From NCBI GenBank assembly GCA_023079485.1, contig CM041084.1:125278292-125342291 (forward strand): a stretch of 64,000 nucleotides of DNA. Direction: 5' to 3'. Of this stretch, positions 39,101-51,418 are shown in pieces. The stretch is from Archilochus colubris. Taxonomy: Eukaryota > Chordata > Aves > Apodiformes > Trochilidae. The position numbers and the translations under genes were made by a program. The notes below the pieces were generated by a model, which was not told the origin of the DNA, ran no database searches, and saw only the letters and a list, made by a program, of their open reading frames with translations. Within the stretch, counting starts at the first letter, position 1; every line of letters starts with the position of its first letter.

Positions 39101-42100
39101 CAAGTGAACTATGTGTTTGGTGGAGACAACCTTTGGCAGAACATACAGCCCAGTGCTGTCCAGGATGATGCAACTTTCTCAGAATCATTCCTTTAAGGGG
39201 CCCAACTTAAATTTTGCCGACTGACTACAAAGGTTTTTAGACCAAATCATAGGCATGTGTGAAAACCTAATACAGGAAGACTACAGACAACTTTGAAGAT
39301 CAACTAATTCTGCAACTCATTTTTTTGCAATGGCTGCTAAGAGTAAAAGATTGAAAGATGCAGCTGTAGCACTACCACATCCATCCAATAAGAGTTACAC
39401 TTTCATAACAACTTTACTACAGTGCAGATTTGCAGTCATATATTTGCAGTGTAATAGAATGGTTAATATTACAGACAGCTTTAGTTGCTAAATGCAGTGT
39501 CCTGGTAAATCTCTCCTAGCTTGTTGTAATCTAAAATTGATTATCTCTATGATTTATTCTTTTGCTTTAAGTGACAGTCATATGGAAATTGCATTGTTGA
39601 GGAATGAAGAATAATCAAGTTTTGAAATTAGTATGTGACACACAAGGTGAGCATTGAAAAAGATGTAATTATAACAGTTCCAGTTCATCCAATATTTAGA
39701 TATAAAGTATAAAGTAAGCAAGTATTTACTTTTTTGCACACATTTGCATAATTTTCAGCATTAATATTACATAAAACAAAACCCCTTAAATGATAAAGAA
39801 AGTGATATTCTGTCAGATATCTGACACAATTTTACATGTCAGTTCAGCCTTTTTTTCTGTGTAGGTAAACTTGCTAAGCAAAAGAGCTCTGTGCTCTTGT
39901 AGGAACTGCATAAAAAGATTAATACTTTACAGGAACAGTCTTATGATGAACTCTATGCATCATCTTTCCATACTTGAAGATCACAGCTCTGTTTAATTGT
40001 TTATCTTTCTAATGACTCGACAACTATTACCTACACAAAGTGACTAGATATAGATACAAATTACATCTTAATAATGAGAATAAATGAGCCTAGAATGGAA
40101 AGAGTTGTTTTGAGCCTCATATTTCTGAGTACTTTAGCACTAAGAAAAGTTCAAACAACATGAAAAATATTATATTGAAGAGTTGCAATTGTCTTGAAAT
40201 AACACTATTAAAATCCCTCACCTTTATTATGTCTAGCTATTTCATTGCTATTGTGACACAGGTTCATTATTCTCCCTAATTAGATTCCCATTTTCAGCTC
40301 TCATTGATTTTTTTATTGTAAGAGGTATTATAACATTTTAGGAAGGTCAGCAAAGCAATTCTTTAGGATTAATTGACTAAATTCCAGTAAGAGAACTGTT
40401 TAAAGTAGGGTAATACAACCTAGAATACAACAAGTATTCGGGAAGGACTAACTGAAGCATGTGTTCTGAATACTGGAACAGATAATATTAACCTCTGTTA
40501 TGTTTAAAGATAGAGTGGAGATAAAACATGATGGCTTTCGACAATTAAAATTAGGGGGAAATATCCTCAAAGCAGACAGCTGGAAGTATATTTTCAGTGA
40601 AACACTGATAAGTGGTTGAAAAGGATTTCCACATCCGTTTTTTTTAAACATCATCAATCTAGGAATGACTTAGGGAGGAATGGTGTAATCATAGGTCACA
40701 ACAGGATAAAACAGTTATTTGTCCTCTGTAAATTTTTATAAAACCCTCAAAAGTCAGGAATTATCTCAGAAATCAGTTATTAATGCTAGAAAAAAGTACA
40801 AATAAGTAGTAGCCTGGAGTGACTTAAAACCACAGTCTTTTTGATGACAATGGAATATTCCAGTCTTGTCTGTCTTCACTCCAAGATAGAAATAACCCTT
40901 GTTATTTGACTGAATTTAACTGCAAAAACACGTCTTAAAAAAGATGTTTAGTTGCAGGAAGGAACATATCCAGCTCTCATCAAATGTCTGTCAACCCAGA
41001 AGGACATAGATCAAGTTTTGGGTACAAAATAAGCAAGATATTTATAGTTGAACAAAGGCTGACTATATAGCTGAATACAAAAAGACATAAACACTTTACT
41101 GAATGAAGATACTAAATGAAATGTTCAAGCTTTCAGGAGCTACCCCATAGAACACTTATACTCTGTAAAATCTGGACATTAGTGCTATAGACAAATCTTA
41201 TAATGTTCTAGGTTGTCTAATGAATCTCAGCTTTCAGCTGGCACAGCAAACCAGGTTATGCAAATTACACTGATGTGTTACAAGAGAAAGATTTTTGCAG
41301 TTTTAATACTCTTTTGACCGGGTTTGAACGGCACTGCTAAACAGTAAATCAATTCCACTGACAAAAAATAAATAAAAAAAAGAAACCAAGTGCCAGACTT
41401 TAAATAGTCATGTCTATAATCAACAGTTCACAAACCTTCAAGTGTTAAAATAGGTGTGGCAGGAGTATCAGGCAGTCATTTAATACGAGCAGTACTGCAC
41501 TGCCCATTGGCTAGTAATATCCCACTATGGGCTGCTAGAATATCAAAGTGTCAATAATTTTCTTTGCTGTAGCAGAATTAAAATCTTTACAGTAATACAA
41601 TGATAGCAAAGGTAGAAGGTTTTGATTCTTGCAATACAGCCTCAGGACTTTGTTTTTTTATATACATATAAATATTTACACATATATATATACACGGCAA
41701 CGTCAATACTATGTACCCATAAGCGTTCAACAAGAAATAATTCAAGGCATATGACAAGAAATTAATTCAGCAGGGTGTTCCTGTGTATACTTATGCTTCC
41801 TTAACTGGAAAAGGCCTTTTCACCTGAGACTGATTATAGAAGATCCCCACTCTATCCTCTAATCATTTGAAACATGCTTCCAATAGAAATGGTATCTAAA
41901 GTTGTATCATGAAAAACCATGAATCTTCAAGGTATTTTCTTTTTTAATAGGTACTTTGTTACTTTCCAAATTCTATGAGCAAATTAATCTACTACTTATG
42001 TACTAATGCTCCTAGACTGGTATTCAGTGAGATACATAAATAACTGGTTTGACCTATACCTGCAATGGAAAAATCTGTTTAGAAATGGATCACTGAACCT

Positions 42101-42314
42101 GGCACAATAAACGTCCTTCACAGAAACATTCTAAGCAAGCTTCACTAGATTGTTTACTTCTCTACATTGATTATAAAGGGAATCTATAAACATAGCTCCT
42201 GCTTAGATGCTTGCAATTTACAAAATGGACATCTAAATGCAACTCAGAGAGATCCTTCCTACTTTTTGTCCCCAGGGTTTAACCTGAAATAGTGCAAATA
42301 ATACAAAACCATAA

Positions 42315-42395
42315 GTATGACCACATAGGACCAGAGTAGGGTTCACCTAGGCCTGTATTCTATTTTCAGTGGAGTCACTAATGAACAGCTAAGAT
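42315..42395 (+). repeat. Possible ancient amniote interspersed-repeat fragment
   Basis: The run tagggttcacctaggcctgt, followed by attctattttcagtggagtc, resembles text I know from old reptile and bird CR1-type repeats (ccatctagcccagtatcctg followed by a cagtggccaat-like block). It is heavily diverged and the call rests on remembered similarity only. Confidence 0.35.
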
Positions 42396-42404
42396 TTCAG
42401 CTCT

Positions 42405-42520
42405 GAAATGGCCAGGCAGTTGGACTAGAAGACTCTTGTAGGTCCCTTCTAACTGCGTTAATTCTACTATTCTATTCTATTCTATTCTATTCTATTCTAT
42501 TCTATTCTATTCTATTCTAT
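42405..42520 (+). mobile_element. CR1 3' tail expanded into a (CTATT)n microsatellite
   Basis: The segment tggactagaagactcttgta then ggtcccttctaact is the terminal part of a plus-strand CR1 3' UTR (family text: ggactagatgatct, aggtcccttccaac). It runs straight into about eleven copies of CTATT at 42467-42520, where CR1 would normally carry its ATTCTRTG tail. The 5' portion of the element is missing. Confidence 0.75.
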
Positions 42521-45489
42521 ATTCAATTATGAAAACAAACGGACCATGCAGTGACACTTCCCTGATACACTCTCACACTCATCCATCACTTGAAGTCCAG
42601 GGATTTCCTGAACCAAAGGAGATAGTTTTGTGAATAATAGCACTTGAGGGACTGCTTCTCCTTTGAACTCCTTTCTAAGCACATACAGACTTAGAGCATC
42701 CACAGCTGTCTGCAGACATGTATGACAATTAAACAGGCCACAGTGTGAAGAGCCTTAAGCAACCATCAACTGTCCCAGCTGCTCACAGGTGCTCAGCCCT
42801 CATTACCTTATTTCTTTATCATCAAGAACAGTAGGAATTTGACTACATAATCCAAGAACTTTGCTGCTTCATATTACAACCACCTTTAGATGAAATGGTT
42901 CTGCCAGTTTTTATGAAAGCCCTTCTATACTTTAAAATATCTGGTGAATATTAAGGATAAAGGGTCTATGACTTGGAATAAGAATTTCTTATGTCCTTAA
43001 ATATTCAAGCATAATTGTGAATATTACCTACCATGCCCTTTCTTCAGCTGATAGAGTACAGAAGACTCCTTTTTTTTTTTTTTTTCTTTCCTGTTTTCAC
43101 TACATTTACACACCACTGTAATAATCCTGAAAAATGGAATTTTACTCATCAGTAATTCAACAGATTTCCAAATTTGAGAAATGTATAATTTTAGCATGTT
43201 TACGGTCATATTTATACAGACAGAAGCAGGTACATGATTTGCCAATAGATGTCTTTTTAGAGATAGCCAGACTGACAAAACCCAGAAAATCATCTGGAAA
43301 TGTCTGAAAGCAGAACTGCAAGTTTGGATCATTTATAATATTGGGCAACATAGGTTTTGGCAGAGGCTGATAGAATAATTTGTTAATATAAGTTTAATTT
43401 TCCTGCCTATGAACATGCTGGACTCAATGGTTTTAGACTGCAAAGCTCAAATTCTGGAATTCCAGAAATTCTAGTAACTGCCTACAAAGTATGCCAAGGA
43501 TCTTTCTGAAGTATCAGATGGGGTAGTATGTTTATGGATGTGTTCCAGCACATATAACTAAATGTACTTAATTGAACTTTAAAAAGTGCTATATTTCCCA
43601 GCAATTTTATCATTTACATTTTGTTAAACAGGTACGATTACTGAAAACATGTATTCAACACAGTCAATCTGCTATTGAAATTGGAAAGAGGCATAGCCCA
43701 AGAGAAAGTGTATTCACTCCAAGAAAGCTCTTTCAAACTTGAAGTAAATAGCTTGAAGCAGTTTCTTTGACAAAACACATCTCAGTGTTATACTGAATAG
43801 TGAATTGGTTAAACTGAATAAACACAATTTTGTCTCTTTTAAGAAATACTGTGTATTGAAAAAATGCCTTTCCCACTACATTCAGTAAATGTACTTTCAG
43901 TTATTTTATTTCCCCAAAACACATTAACTCCTGCAGACAGGTTGAACACAGCTTGTCATATGCACTCCAATTCCAAGCCTGACAAACACATATATTGAAT
44001 GCATATCTTTTAGTACCTTTCCTTTCTAGCTAAAAAATGTGTTTTCACGAGCATCTGTAGTTACCCAATATATATACTCCAAATATACAGATCACTCGTG
44101 TGCATCTGGGATCTTGCATAATAAGTTCATGAAATATTATCACCATAGTAAATGGTGATACAATTTCATTTACTAAGCAAATTCCACTTGGACAATTATT
44201 CCCAGTTCAAAAAGCAGAACCAAAACAAACAAACAAAACAATCAAAATTGAAAAGTGAGAAATACATCTAAGAATCAGAAAATGGGCACTAAGTAGAGAC
44301 TGTACACTGTTTCAGGAACATCATTATGGATATAGAGTAATAATAGGATGAAAAATCAAGAACAGTCCCTCAAGCTGAGCAATATGAAGTTTGTTTTATT
44401 TAGAAAAAAGCGTGTTAGAGAGAACAAACTAAAACAGAGGTTAAACATAAATCATTTTGCATGTCAGTAAACGCTCTAGGAATTTTTTCCTGATTATATG
44501 TAACTCCGTGATCACAAAGTGAAGGGACTAAATTTAGAACATAGTGTATGATAATAGCAAATATCTTCCTCATAAAAGCAAATATTTGTTATAACTTGGA
44601 TAAGCTTGAAAGCAAGAGTGTATTGGAGTAAAGAAACTAGCTCATGATGCATCATTTTCATATTTACTGTTAGAGACAGTCCCCTCCCAATCTTACAATA
44701 AACCTAATGTAGCTTTTTAGTGAAGATTGTGTTAAATTGGCCTTCATGTTTGATTCTATAACTCTTTTAGAAAAGTTTATAAACCAAAAGCGTTCCACTT
44801 TTTCTTTTTATTTATTTCTATTTGACGATGATAGGCATTGCTGCCATCTTTTTAATTTTTTTTAAATGAACATTTAAATCTTTACTCTTATGAATAATTA
44901 ATTTCAATTTTGGTATTTATTCTCACCTTAAACATCTTTCAAATTCCACAAGGGACATAGCTGATGGGCAGGGGAATTAAAAGCAATCTAGACATTTCAC
45001 TTCATCCATAATCCACAAACAAGTGAGTTTTTAGTGAAAAATTAATGTAGCTTCCTTCTCTAAGCACCTCATTGCAACTCTGGACCAAGAGCAATTGCCA
45101 ACAATAAAGCACTAATTTGCTGCAAGACCTCTAGAGTTCTGCCCTTTATTTTATACCTATTGACCTATCTGCAGCTCTGCAGTCTTCTAAATTCTAAGCT
45201 CAGTCTAAATTCAAAAGGCATTTTTCCACCACTGCTTCATCAGTTCATGTGAATTTCACCAGGGGACCTTAGTGATGGTAATACTGGGCCTGCAGCATGT
45301 GAGTTTAAAGGCTTTGTTCCTACTCATTTGGGGATTTCTGTTATTTATTTAATAATATCAATTTTCAACACTCCAAATTTGGAATTTATAGCATTTAACA
45401 AAAAGGACACCACTACACAGAACAGAACACACACACACAATGAAAAAAACAAAAAAACAAAAAGAAAAAAAACAACTGAACAATTTTTG

Positions 45490-45583
45490 CTATTTTTTTA
45501 TATTTAATATATAGAGAATATTATGTATATAATTATATATATATTATATACTATATATATTATATGTATATTTATATATAATT
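45490..45583. repeat. TA-rich low-complexity tract
   Basis: Almost pure A and T, with irregular TATA and ATTATATA units, likely a degenerated TA microsatellite in an MMP16 intron. An ACAC run and an A-rich run precede it at 45428-45475. Confidence 0.8.
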
Positions 45584-46689
45584 TGCAAGTGAATTAGCCA
45601 TACTTCAGTTCCTACTTAATTCCACAGCAAAAACCAATTTGGTCTATTGAGACTGGAACCAGGCATTAAATCGATTTTTAACAACAATGTTTTAGTTTTT
45701 TTTTAACAAAAATGTTAATGCTAACCAACAACACAAGCAAAAGAACTAACTACTGTGTCTCAGAGCAGAAGCAAGGAAAAATAAAAAGCTGATGAACTTA
45801 CTTATTTGTAAGTACTTACATAAGTACTTACTTATGGGAAGCACTACACCTAACCTATTTTTGCAGTACCTCTGAAACCAGAGCTAATCCACTGACAGGA
45901 AAAGTTCAGCAGTGTAAATATATTTCAAAGCAGAAAAATTGCCTAATTATTTCATCTAGAAAAAATTTGCTAAGGAATAGAATATTTTTTTTTCTTTATC
46001 TACTCTTACCTGTTATTGTCTGTAACTTGACCAGCAATGTCAAGTAATTTATTCAAGGTCAAAAATGGCTGGTTTTATAATGAAATCTAACTTCTTGCCT
46101 TCATATTCTGAGTCATAACTATTGCTCTGAAGAATCTTTTTTGCGAAACTATTTTTCATTGCTCTCTTGCTACAGTAATCCAGAAATTAGGCCTCAAAAA
46201 TCAGGGAAAATATGAAAAATAGTATTTCTTTTTCCAAAGGAGTCAAAGTGCTATGGCACTGCATATACACTCGTGACTCTTTTCACAAGAGGAACCTCTT
46301 TTTTCCTTCTCATTTATAAACTGTTGTATAGATCTCCTCCATGGACACTGTAGACAGGAAAACTACAATGTGCACTCTTGTTCATCTGAAGTCTGATTCT
46401 GGTTTATGCATCAGGTTGGCAGAATGTAACAAGAGGAACTATGGCTGAACCTGGAGCAAAAACACTTCCTTTACTTTTGACATCAATTTCTTAAGTATGG
46501 ATTAGCCAAAACATTGGTAATCCCTTTGAAACCTCATCTGAGTTGCTGTAGTAGTTTCAAGAGAGGACTACCATCCACACCCCAGTTTTCCTACTTCTAG
46601 GGCTGTGCAGTGGTACCAAGATCCAGATTTTTCCTTGATTTGATCTTTGAATTTCTTCTTTTTCTCTATAAACATCCTTCTTATCCTAC

Positions 46690-46880
46690 TGTTTCTGTAC
46701 TTTGGCCATTTGTATTGAGTGTCAGTGCCTAGGAGAAGCTGTGCCCTGTGCCAGACACAGAAAGTTCCAGTCAGTTCCAGATGGCTCCAATGAACCCATT
46801 CCAGGACACAATGGGCCCCTCACCCAAGCTGCTGTTGCATCTGTGGCAATATATTTAAGAAACAATGAAAGCCTTGCACT
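46690..46880 (+). mobile_element. Fragment of an avian ERVL-like LTR (U3 part)
   Basis: The forward text gagaagctgtgccctgtgcc, then agatggctccaatgaaccca and ggcaatatatttaagaaac follows the block order of the same long LTR family seen in reverse at 4.8-5.65 kb. The final block is the expected TATA region. Only the first part of the LTR is recognisable, and the downstream pyrimidine-rich portion is missing or unrecognisable. The 91-codon frame over it is a by-product. It sits antisense to MMP16 inside an intron. The family call is from memory of similar avian repeats. Confidence 0.5.
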
Positions 46881-47756
46881 TCATTCAGAGATATTTTGTA
46901 TTCAAAACACTCTCATGTTCAGTAGCAGATTTGAGAAATTTCTGATTTTATGTCCAAGAAGCAAAGAGCAATATTGAAGGCCTGACAACAACCAGAATTC
47001 TGCAGTTCTTCAACAAGCTTTGAAAAACACCCATTTATGGACTAGACTCTGTAAATCAGTCTTCTCTGCTATGTTTTTCTCATTTGAAAGACAGTGTTCT
47101 TTGTTCAACTACTTCAAAGAGGTGTTATTTTGCCCAAAATCATCAGCATAAAAAAGAATATAAACCCAATAATACTTTAGAATATAATTGAGATTTATTT
47201 TGGGTATTATATGTTGAAATTTTGCAATACATCATGCACAGGACAAGGCAAATATGAAAAAGTGCACAGTGCTGTGAAATTACATTACTTTTTCCTAAAC
47301 AAGACATAACAAAATATTAGCCAAGTACCTCATGTAGCTAGGTCATTTGCTGTGCAGAAATGATCTCTATTTGGTTGACTATTACTATATCCAAGTACTC
47401 TCTGTATTTCCTTGAATATTGAATGCATAAGACATACGCAGACACACACACATACAAATAGCTCTTAAAATAGATCTTAGGCTTAATAAAAATTACTAAG
47501 GATGTCATTATTATTTTGATTATTATTATAATTATGTTTTTAAGAAAACAGCCTCGGTATAACTCATAGAGAACTGCCAGAGAAAAGACCTCTTTAAATT
47601 AATGCAGTAAATGTCATTTACCTGCAGAGGCATCCACAGCCATGTTTATAGTTCTAATTTGGAAGACACACCTTGATTTAAATCATGGCCTTTGCCAGTG
47701 TCTGCCCAGCTGAGTGCAGTATCTTACTGCAATAACTAATTACCCTGCTTTCATCT

Positions 47757-47798
47757 GCACTGGAAAGACCATGTGATTGCTGTTGCCCTTTCCAGTGC
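47757..47798. repeat. 11-bp perfect stem-loop
   Basis: GCACTGGAAAG at 47757-47767 is mirrored exactly by CTTTCCAGTGC at 47788-47798, with a 20-base loop. The stem is too short for a typical pre-miRNA and function is unknown. Confidence 0.4.
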
Positions 47799-48764
47799 CA
47801 ATGAAAACAGGTGTTAAAAAGTATATTCTCTACATTTCAAACTAACAGGTTTAAATTACTGTACTGCATATCAACATACTCATTCTAATATAAACACCTC
47901 TTAAGACTGCTACTAGTATTTGATGATCTATGAAAGTAATTAATTTAAGAACACTTTGATGTAGATTTGGATAATATTTGATTTTGAAATATGTTATCCT
48001 CCTTTTGTTAAAGCTCTGCTCTCATTAGCAAATGATTAATTATATCCTTTATTTGAGTTCTTTCAGTCTTATTCAAATATGTACTTTATAATTCCTTCAT
48101 TATTGAATTGCATGTGAGATTTTTATAAAACAATTTATGCATATCCATCTGTCCTCTATTTTTCCAGTGTAGACAGAACCAATGACATTTATGCATTTCT
48201 TTCCTTTGTATACATTAACCTTTCAAAACTACTCTGAAGCAATGAAAACCTGTAAGCATCTATAGAAAACCTTCAGTTAAAGGAAAAACTGTTATGTAGA
48301 ATACTTTTAACATGTGTTACTACCAATGGCTGGGTGACACTATATCTTACACCATACATAGAATCAGCAATATCAGAGACCATGAATAGACCTTATGTAG
48401 AAGATTACCAGGTACTATATCACTATCGTATACTTTGAAGAGTATTCAGTGCTTTCTGGAAAATCTTCCACATCAGAACATGTCTGGTGTTTCTATTTTT
48501 TGCCATTAGGGCTGATATTGCACAGTACTATTACTGATATTATGTGTCCCAGAACATATGAATGGTAACAACTCAGGTATGAGAGTCTTGTCATTAGTGC
48601 TTTATCTTTGCCATTTACCATTCAATTAAAAACAAACAAACAACAACAAAAAAAGAACCCTTTCTTACTCTGGGGCTTTCTGTATTCCCAGCAGAATTCA
48701 TCATTTCAGTTCATTCTAATATTGCTGAAATAAATGAAATTATTGAAAATGGTCCCATTGCCAC

Positions 48765-48784
48765 ATGATGATGATGATGATGAT
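48765..48784. repeat. (ATG)n trinucleotide microsatellite
   Basis: Six ATG units followed by AT, intronic. Confidence 0.85.
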
Positions 48785-48829
48785 CTATTATGAAGAAACA
48801 AACAGGTAGTCATAAAAGAGGCACAACCT

Positions 48830-49190
48830 CTAAACTCGCCAAATCTAGGCTCGAAGCCAGGAATCTCTGGAATGCTCCCATTCCCACTAGTGCTCTGTAG
48901 GTAGCAACAGTACTGCACAAAATGCTTCATCCAAAGGATAAACTGCAGGACTTTACAGAGCAGTTGACTGTTGATTTCCCCAGAAGTGCGCTGAGGCCTG
49001 CAGTATTGCACTCCGAGCCTACAAAAACACCTGTAAAATTTCTTGAACTGAGTTCTGTTGCCTGTACTATTGCCCCAAAAGCAGGGTCTATCACCTGGTC
49101 TGCAATAAGCCCATCCACAGGCAGAGTCGAGGTATTTGCTTTAATTCATACCTGCTCAGAGACTGATGCTAGGTAGTAGGCCAAAAAGCT
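48830..49190. other. Unclassified CpG-containing island-like segment, possibly a relic insertion
   Basis: CpG dinucleotides (ctcgcc, ctcgaag, gtgcgct, tccgag, gtcgag) are denser here than in the flanks, and G+C is higher. Overlapping open frames occur on both strands (84 and 101 codons), which follows from the composition. None resembles a protein I know. I could not find inverted ends or a target duplication. A fragment of an LTR or other insertion is the most likely reading. Confidence 0.3.
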
Positions 49191-50631
49191 AGCACAGCTT
49201 CCCAAAACACAACGGCTTCTTTTATACAGAGAAATGTGTAAAATTACTTCATCTATAATTATATTCTAGCATTCATATGCATGATTTATTAACTAGTTCT
49301 TCTACCTAAAGCGACTGCTTTAAAATTTCACCATGCATGCTCAAAGGGTAGGGGGCCTTGTGTTAGTAGGGCTCTCTTTAGCCTATGGGAGGGTATTTTA
49401 GTATGCTATTTAAGGAGATAAATACAATTAGCCAGCATGAAAGGCTATACCCATTCTCACACCAAGATAAGTTTAGGGAGCACCCCCTTTCATCCCTTTC
49501 CTCCATCATGCAATTCTGTTTCTCAAGGATGGGTTGTTGACTCCTAGGGATGTGTTTTGTACACATTTCCACAATCATGGTGTTTTGTAATTTTGTACTC
49601 TGTGTCTCTTTATTCTCTTTTATGTGATTTTCCAAAACCTTTACTTATTTTATTTAGTAGCCTACATAGTACCCTTAGGGAGTTCACATAAAAGTCAATG
49701 AATTCCATGAGTTTATGGAGCAATGGCATATTCTGCACCATGGAAAAATAAGAAAATTGGATATTGTTTTATTATTTTAAAAACTGGTATTTTTTAAAAA
49801 TTCAAACTGAAAAACTTTCTCCTGGAATAGAGAATAAAAGTTATATTTAACCTGCCAGTACTGTAACAATGATGACTCAAATGGAAAAAAATATGACATG
49901 TTGTCATTAATACATGTCTGTCTAATATAATATAATTCAAACAAGGAACTAATGATGGATCTTTTAAACCAGGCAAGTATGTAGTAGGGACTAAACAATG
50001 AGAAGGGGGGAAAGGTTTAATAAGTAGTTGAATAACAATATGAGGTAAAGATGTCTGCTTTGCAGTAGCTATCCTTCTCTTTTACAAATAATAGTGAAAA
50101 ATTAGTTGGAATGAAGACTGGCTTTCTGAGAGGACTGCATTTATATAGGCTGTGTCACCACATGATCATGGTTCCTGGAAACATTATGGGATATATGATT
50201 AATGTAATGTTCAAATGAGTTAAATGTCCTTTTTCATTTACCAACACCAACTTCTTGGTACTTTTCTTACAGCAACACTTTTCCCTCTTGATGTGCTCTG
50301 TGTGAAACTAAATAACCAATACTTTTCTATGACAGTTTGCTAGCTTAAATCTGAAAAACATTTGGGCCTCTATTCTATATGAAAGCTCAGTAATACTAAT
50401 TTTACAGCCTTTTAACAGCCTTTCCTCTTTTTTCATTTAAAAAAAAAAATCTAGAAATTGGACTACCTTTTCCCTTTTTCCAGTTGTCAAGAGGATTTTA
50501 AAATATGCAGTGCCCTAGAAATAGGCGGGATATCAGCATAAAAGTATTTTAGTATTCCTTAGCATTATGCTATATTGCCTTACCAACAGCAGCACCAGCC
50601 TTAGAACAGAAAACTCATTCTCGGAGAAGAC

Positions 50632-51418
50632 AGCATCACAGAATCACAGAATGTTTAGGTTGGAAGAGACCTCCAAGATCATTCAGTCCAACCTTCGACC
50701 AACACCACAATCTAACTAAACCATGTCCTTAAGGACCAGGTCCAAATGCCTTTTAAATACCCCAGGGATGGTGACTCCACCACTGTCCTGGGCAGGACAT
50801 TCCAATGCCTGACAACTCTCTCAGTGAAAAAATGTTTCCTAACATCCAGCCTAAACGTCCTCTGGCACAGCTTCCATCCATTCCCTCTGCTCCTATCACA
50901 GCTCACTTAGGAGCAGAGGCTGTTCCCCTCCTCACTCCAGCCTCCCTTGAGGGAGTTGAAGAGAGCCATAAGGTCTCCTATCAGCCTCCTCTTCTCCAGA
51001 CTGAACACCCCCAGCTCCCTCAGCCACTCCTCATAGGACTTGTGCTCCAGGCCCTTCATGAGCTTTGCTGCCCTTCTCTGGACACTCTCCAGCACTTCTC
51101 TGTCCCTCCTACAGTGAGACGCCCAGAACTTAACACAGTGCTCAAGATGTGGCCTCACCAGAGCTGAGTACAGAGGGACCATCACCTCCCTGTTCCTCCT
51201 GGCCACAGTGTTCCCAATACAAGCCAGGATGCCATTGGCCTTCTCAGCCACCTGCATGCACTGCTGACTCATACTGAGTTGTTTGTCAACCAATACCCCC
51301 AGGTGGTCCCTTTCCAACTTACAGCTCTCTAACCACACTTCCCAAGGTCTGTAGCTTATCACAGGGTTGTTGTGACCCAGGTGTAAGGCCTGGCATTTGG
51401 CCTTGTTAAATCTCATAC
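50632..51418 (-). mobile_element. CR1 LINE 3' fragment with nearly open ORF2 end, minus strand
   Basis: The minus strand holds the C-terminal part of CR1 ORF2 (the region after the reverse transcriptase core), then a short 3' UTR. It ends in the tail repeat, seen on the plus strand as cacagaatcacagaatg. From 51416 the frame reads [14 protein letters not shown], then [37 protein letters not shown] and [15 protein letters not shown], all standard CR1 blocks. There is an in-frame TAA at 50907-50909. After it the same frame continues ([25 protein letters not shown]), then shows a small frameshift close to the normal stop. It is 5' truncated near 51418. The good preservation suggests a relatively young copy, but it is inactive because the endonuclease and RT core are absent. 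Confidence 0.93.

Noticed and set aside
46702..46977. 91-codon plus-strand frame with several Cys residues
   Set aside because: It lies over an LTR-like fragment and ends in unrelated AT-rich sequence, with no conserved cysteine pattern of a known secreted protein.
50805..51167. 120-codon Pro/Leu-rich plus-strand frame
   Set aside because: It is the antisense of the CR1 ORF2 fragment, whose minus-strand translation is unmistakable.
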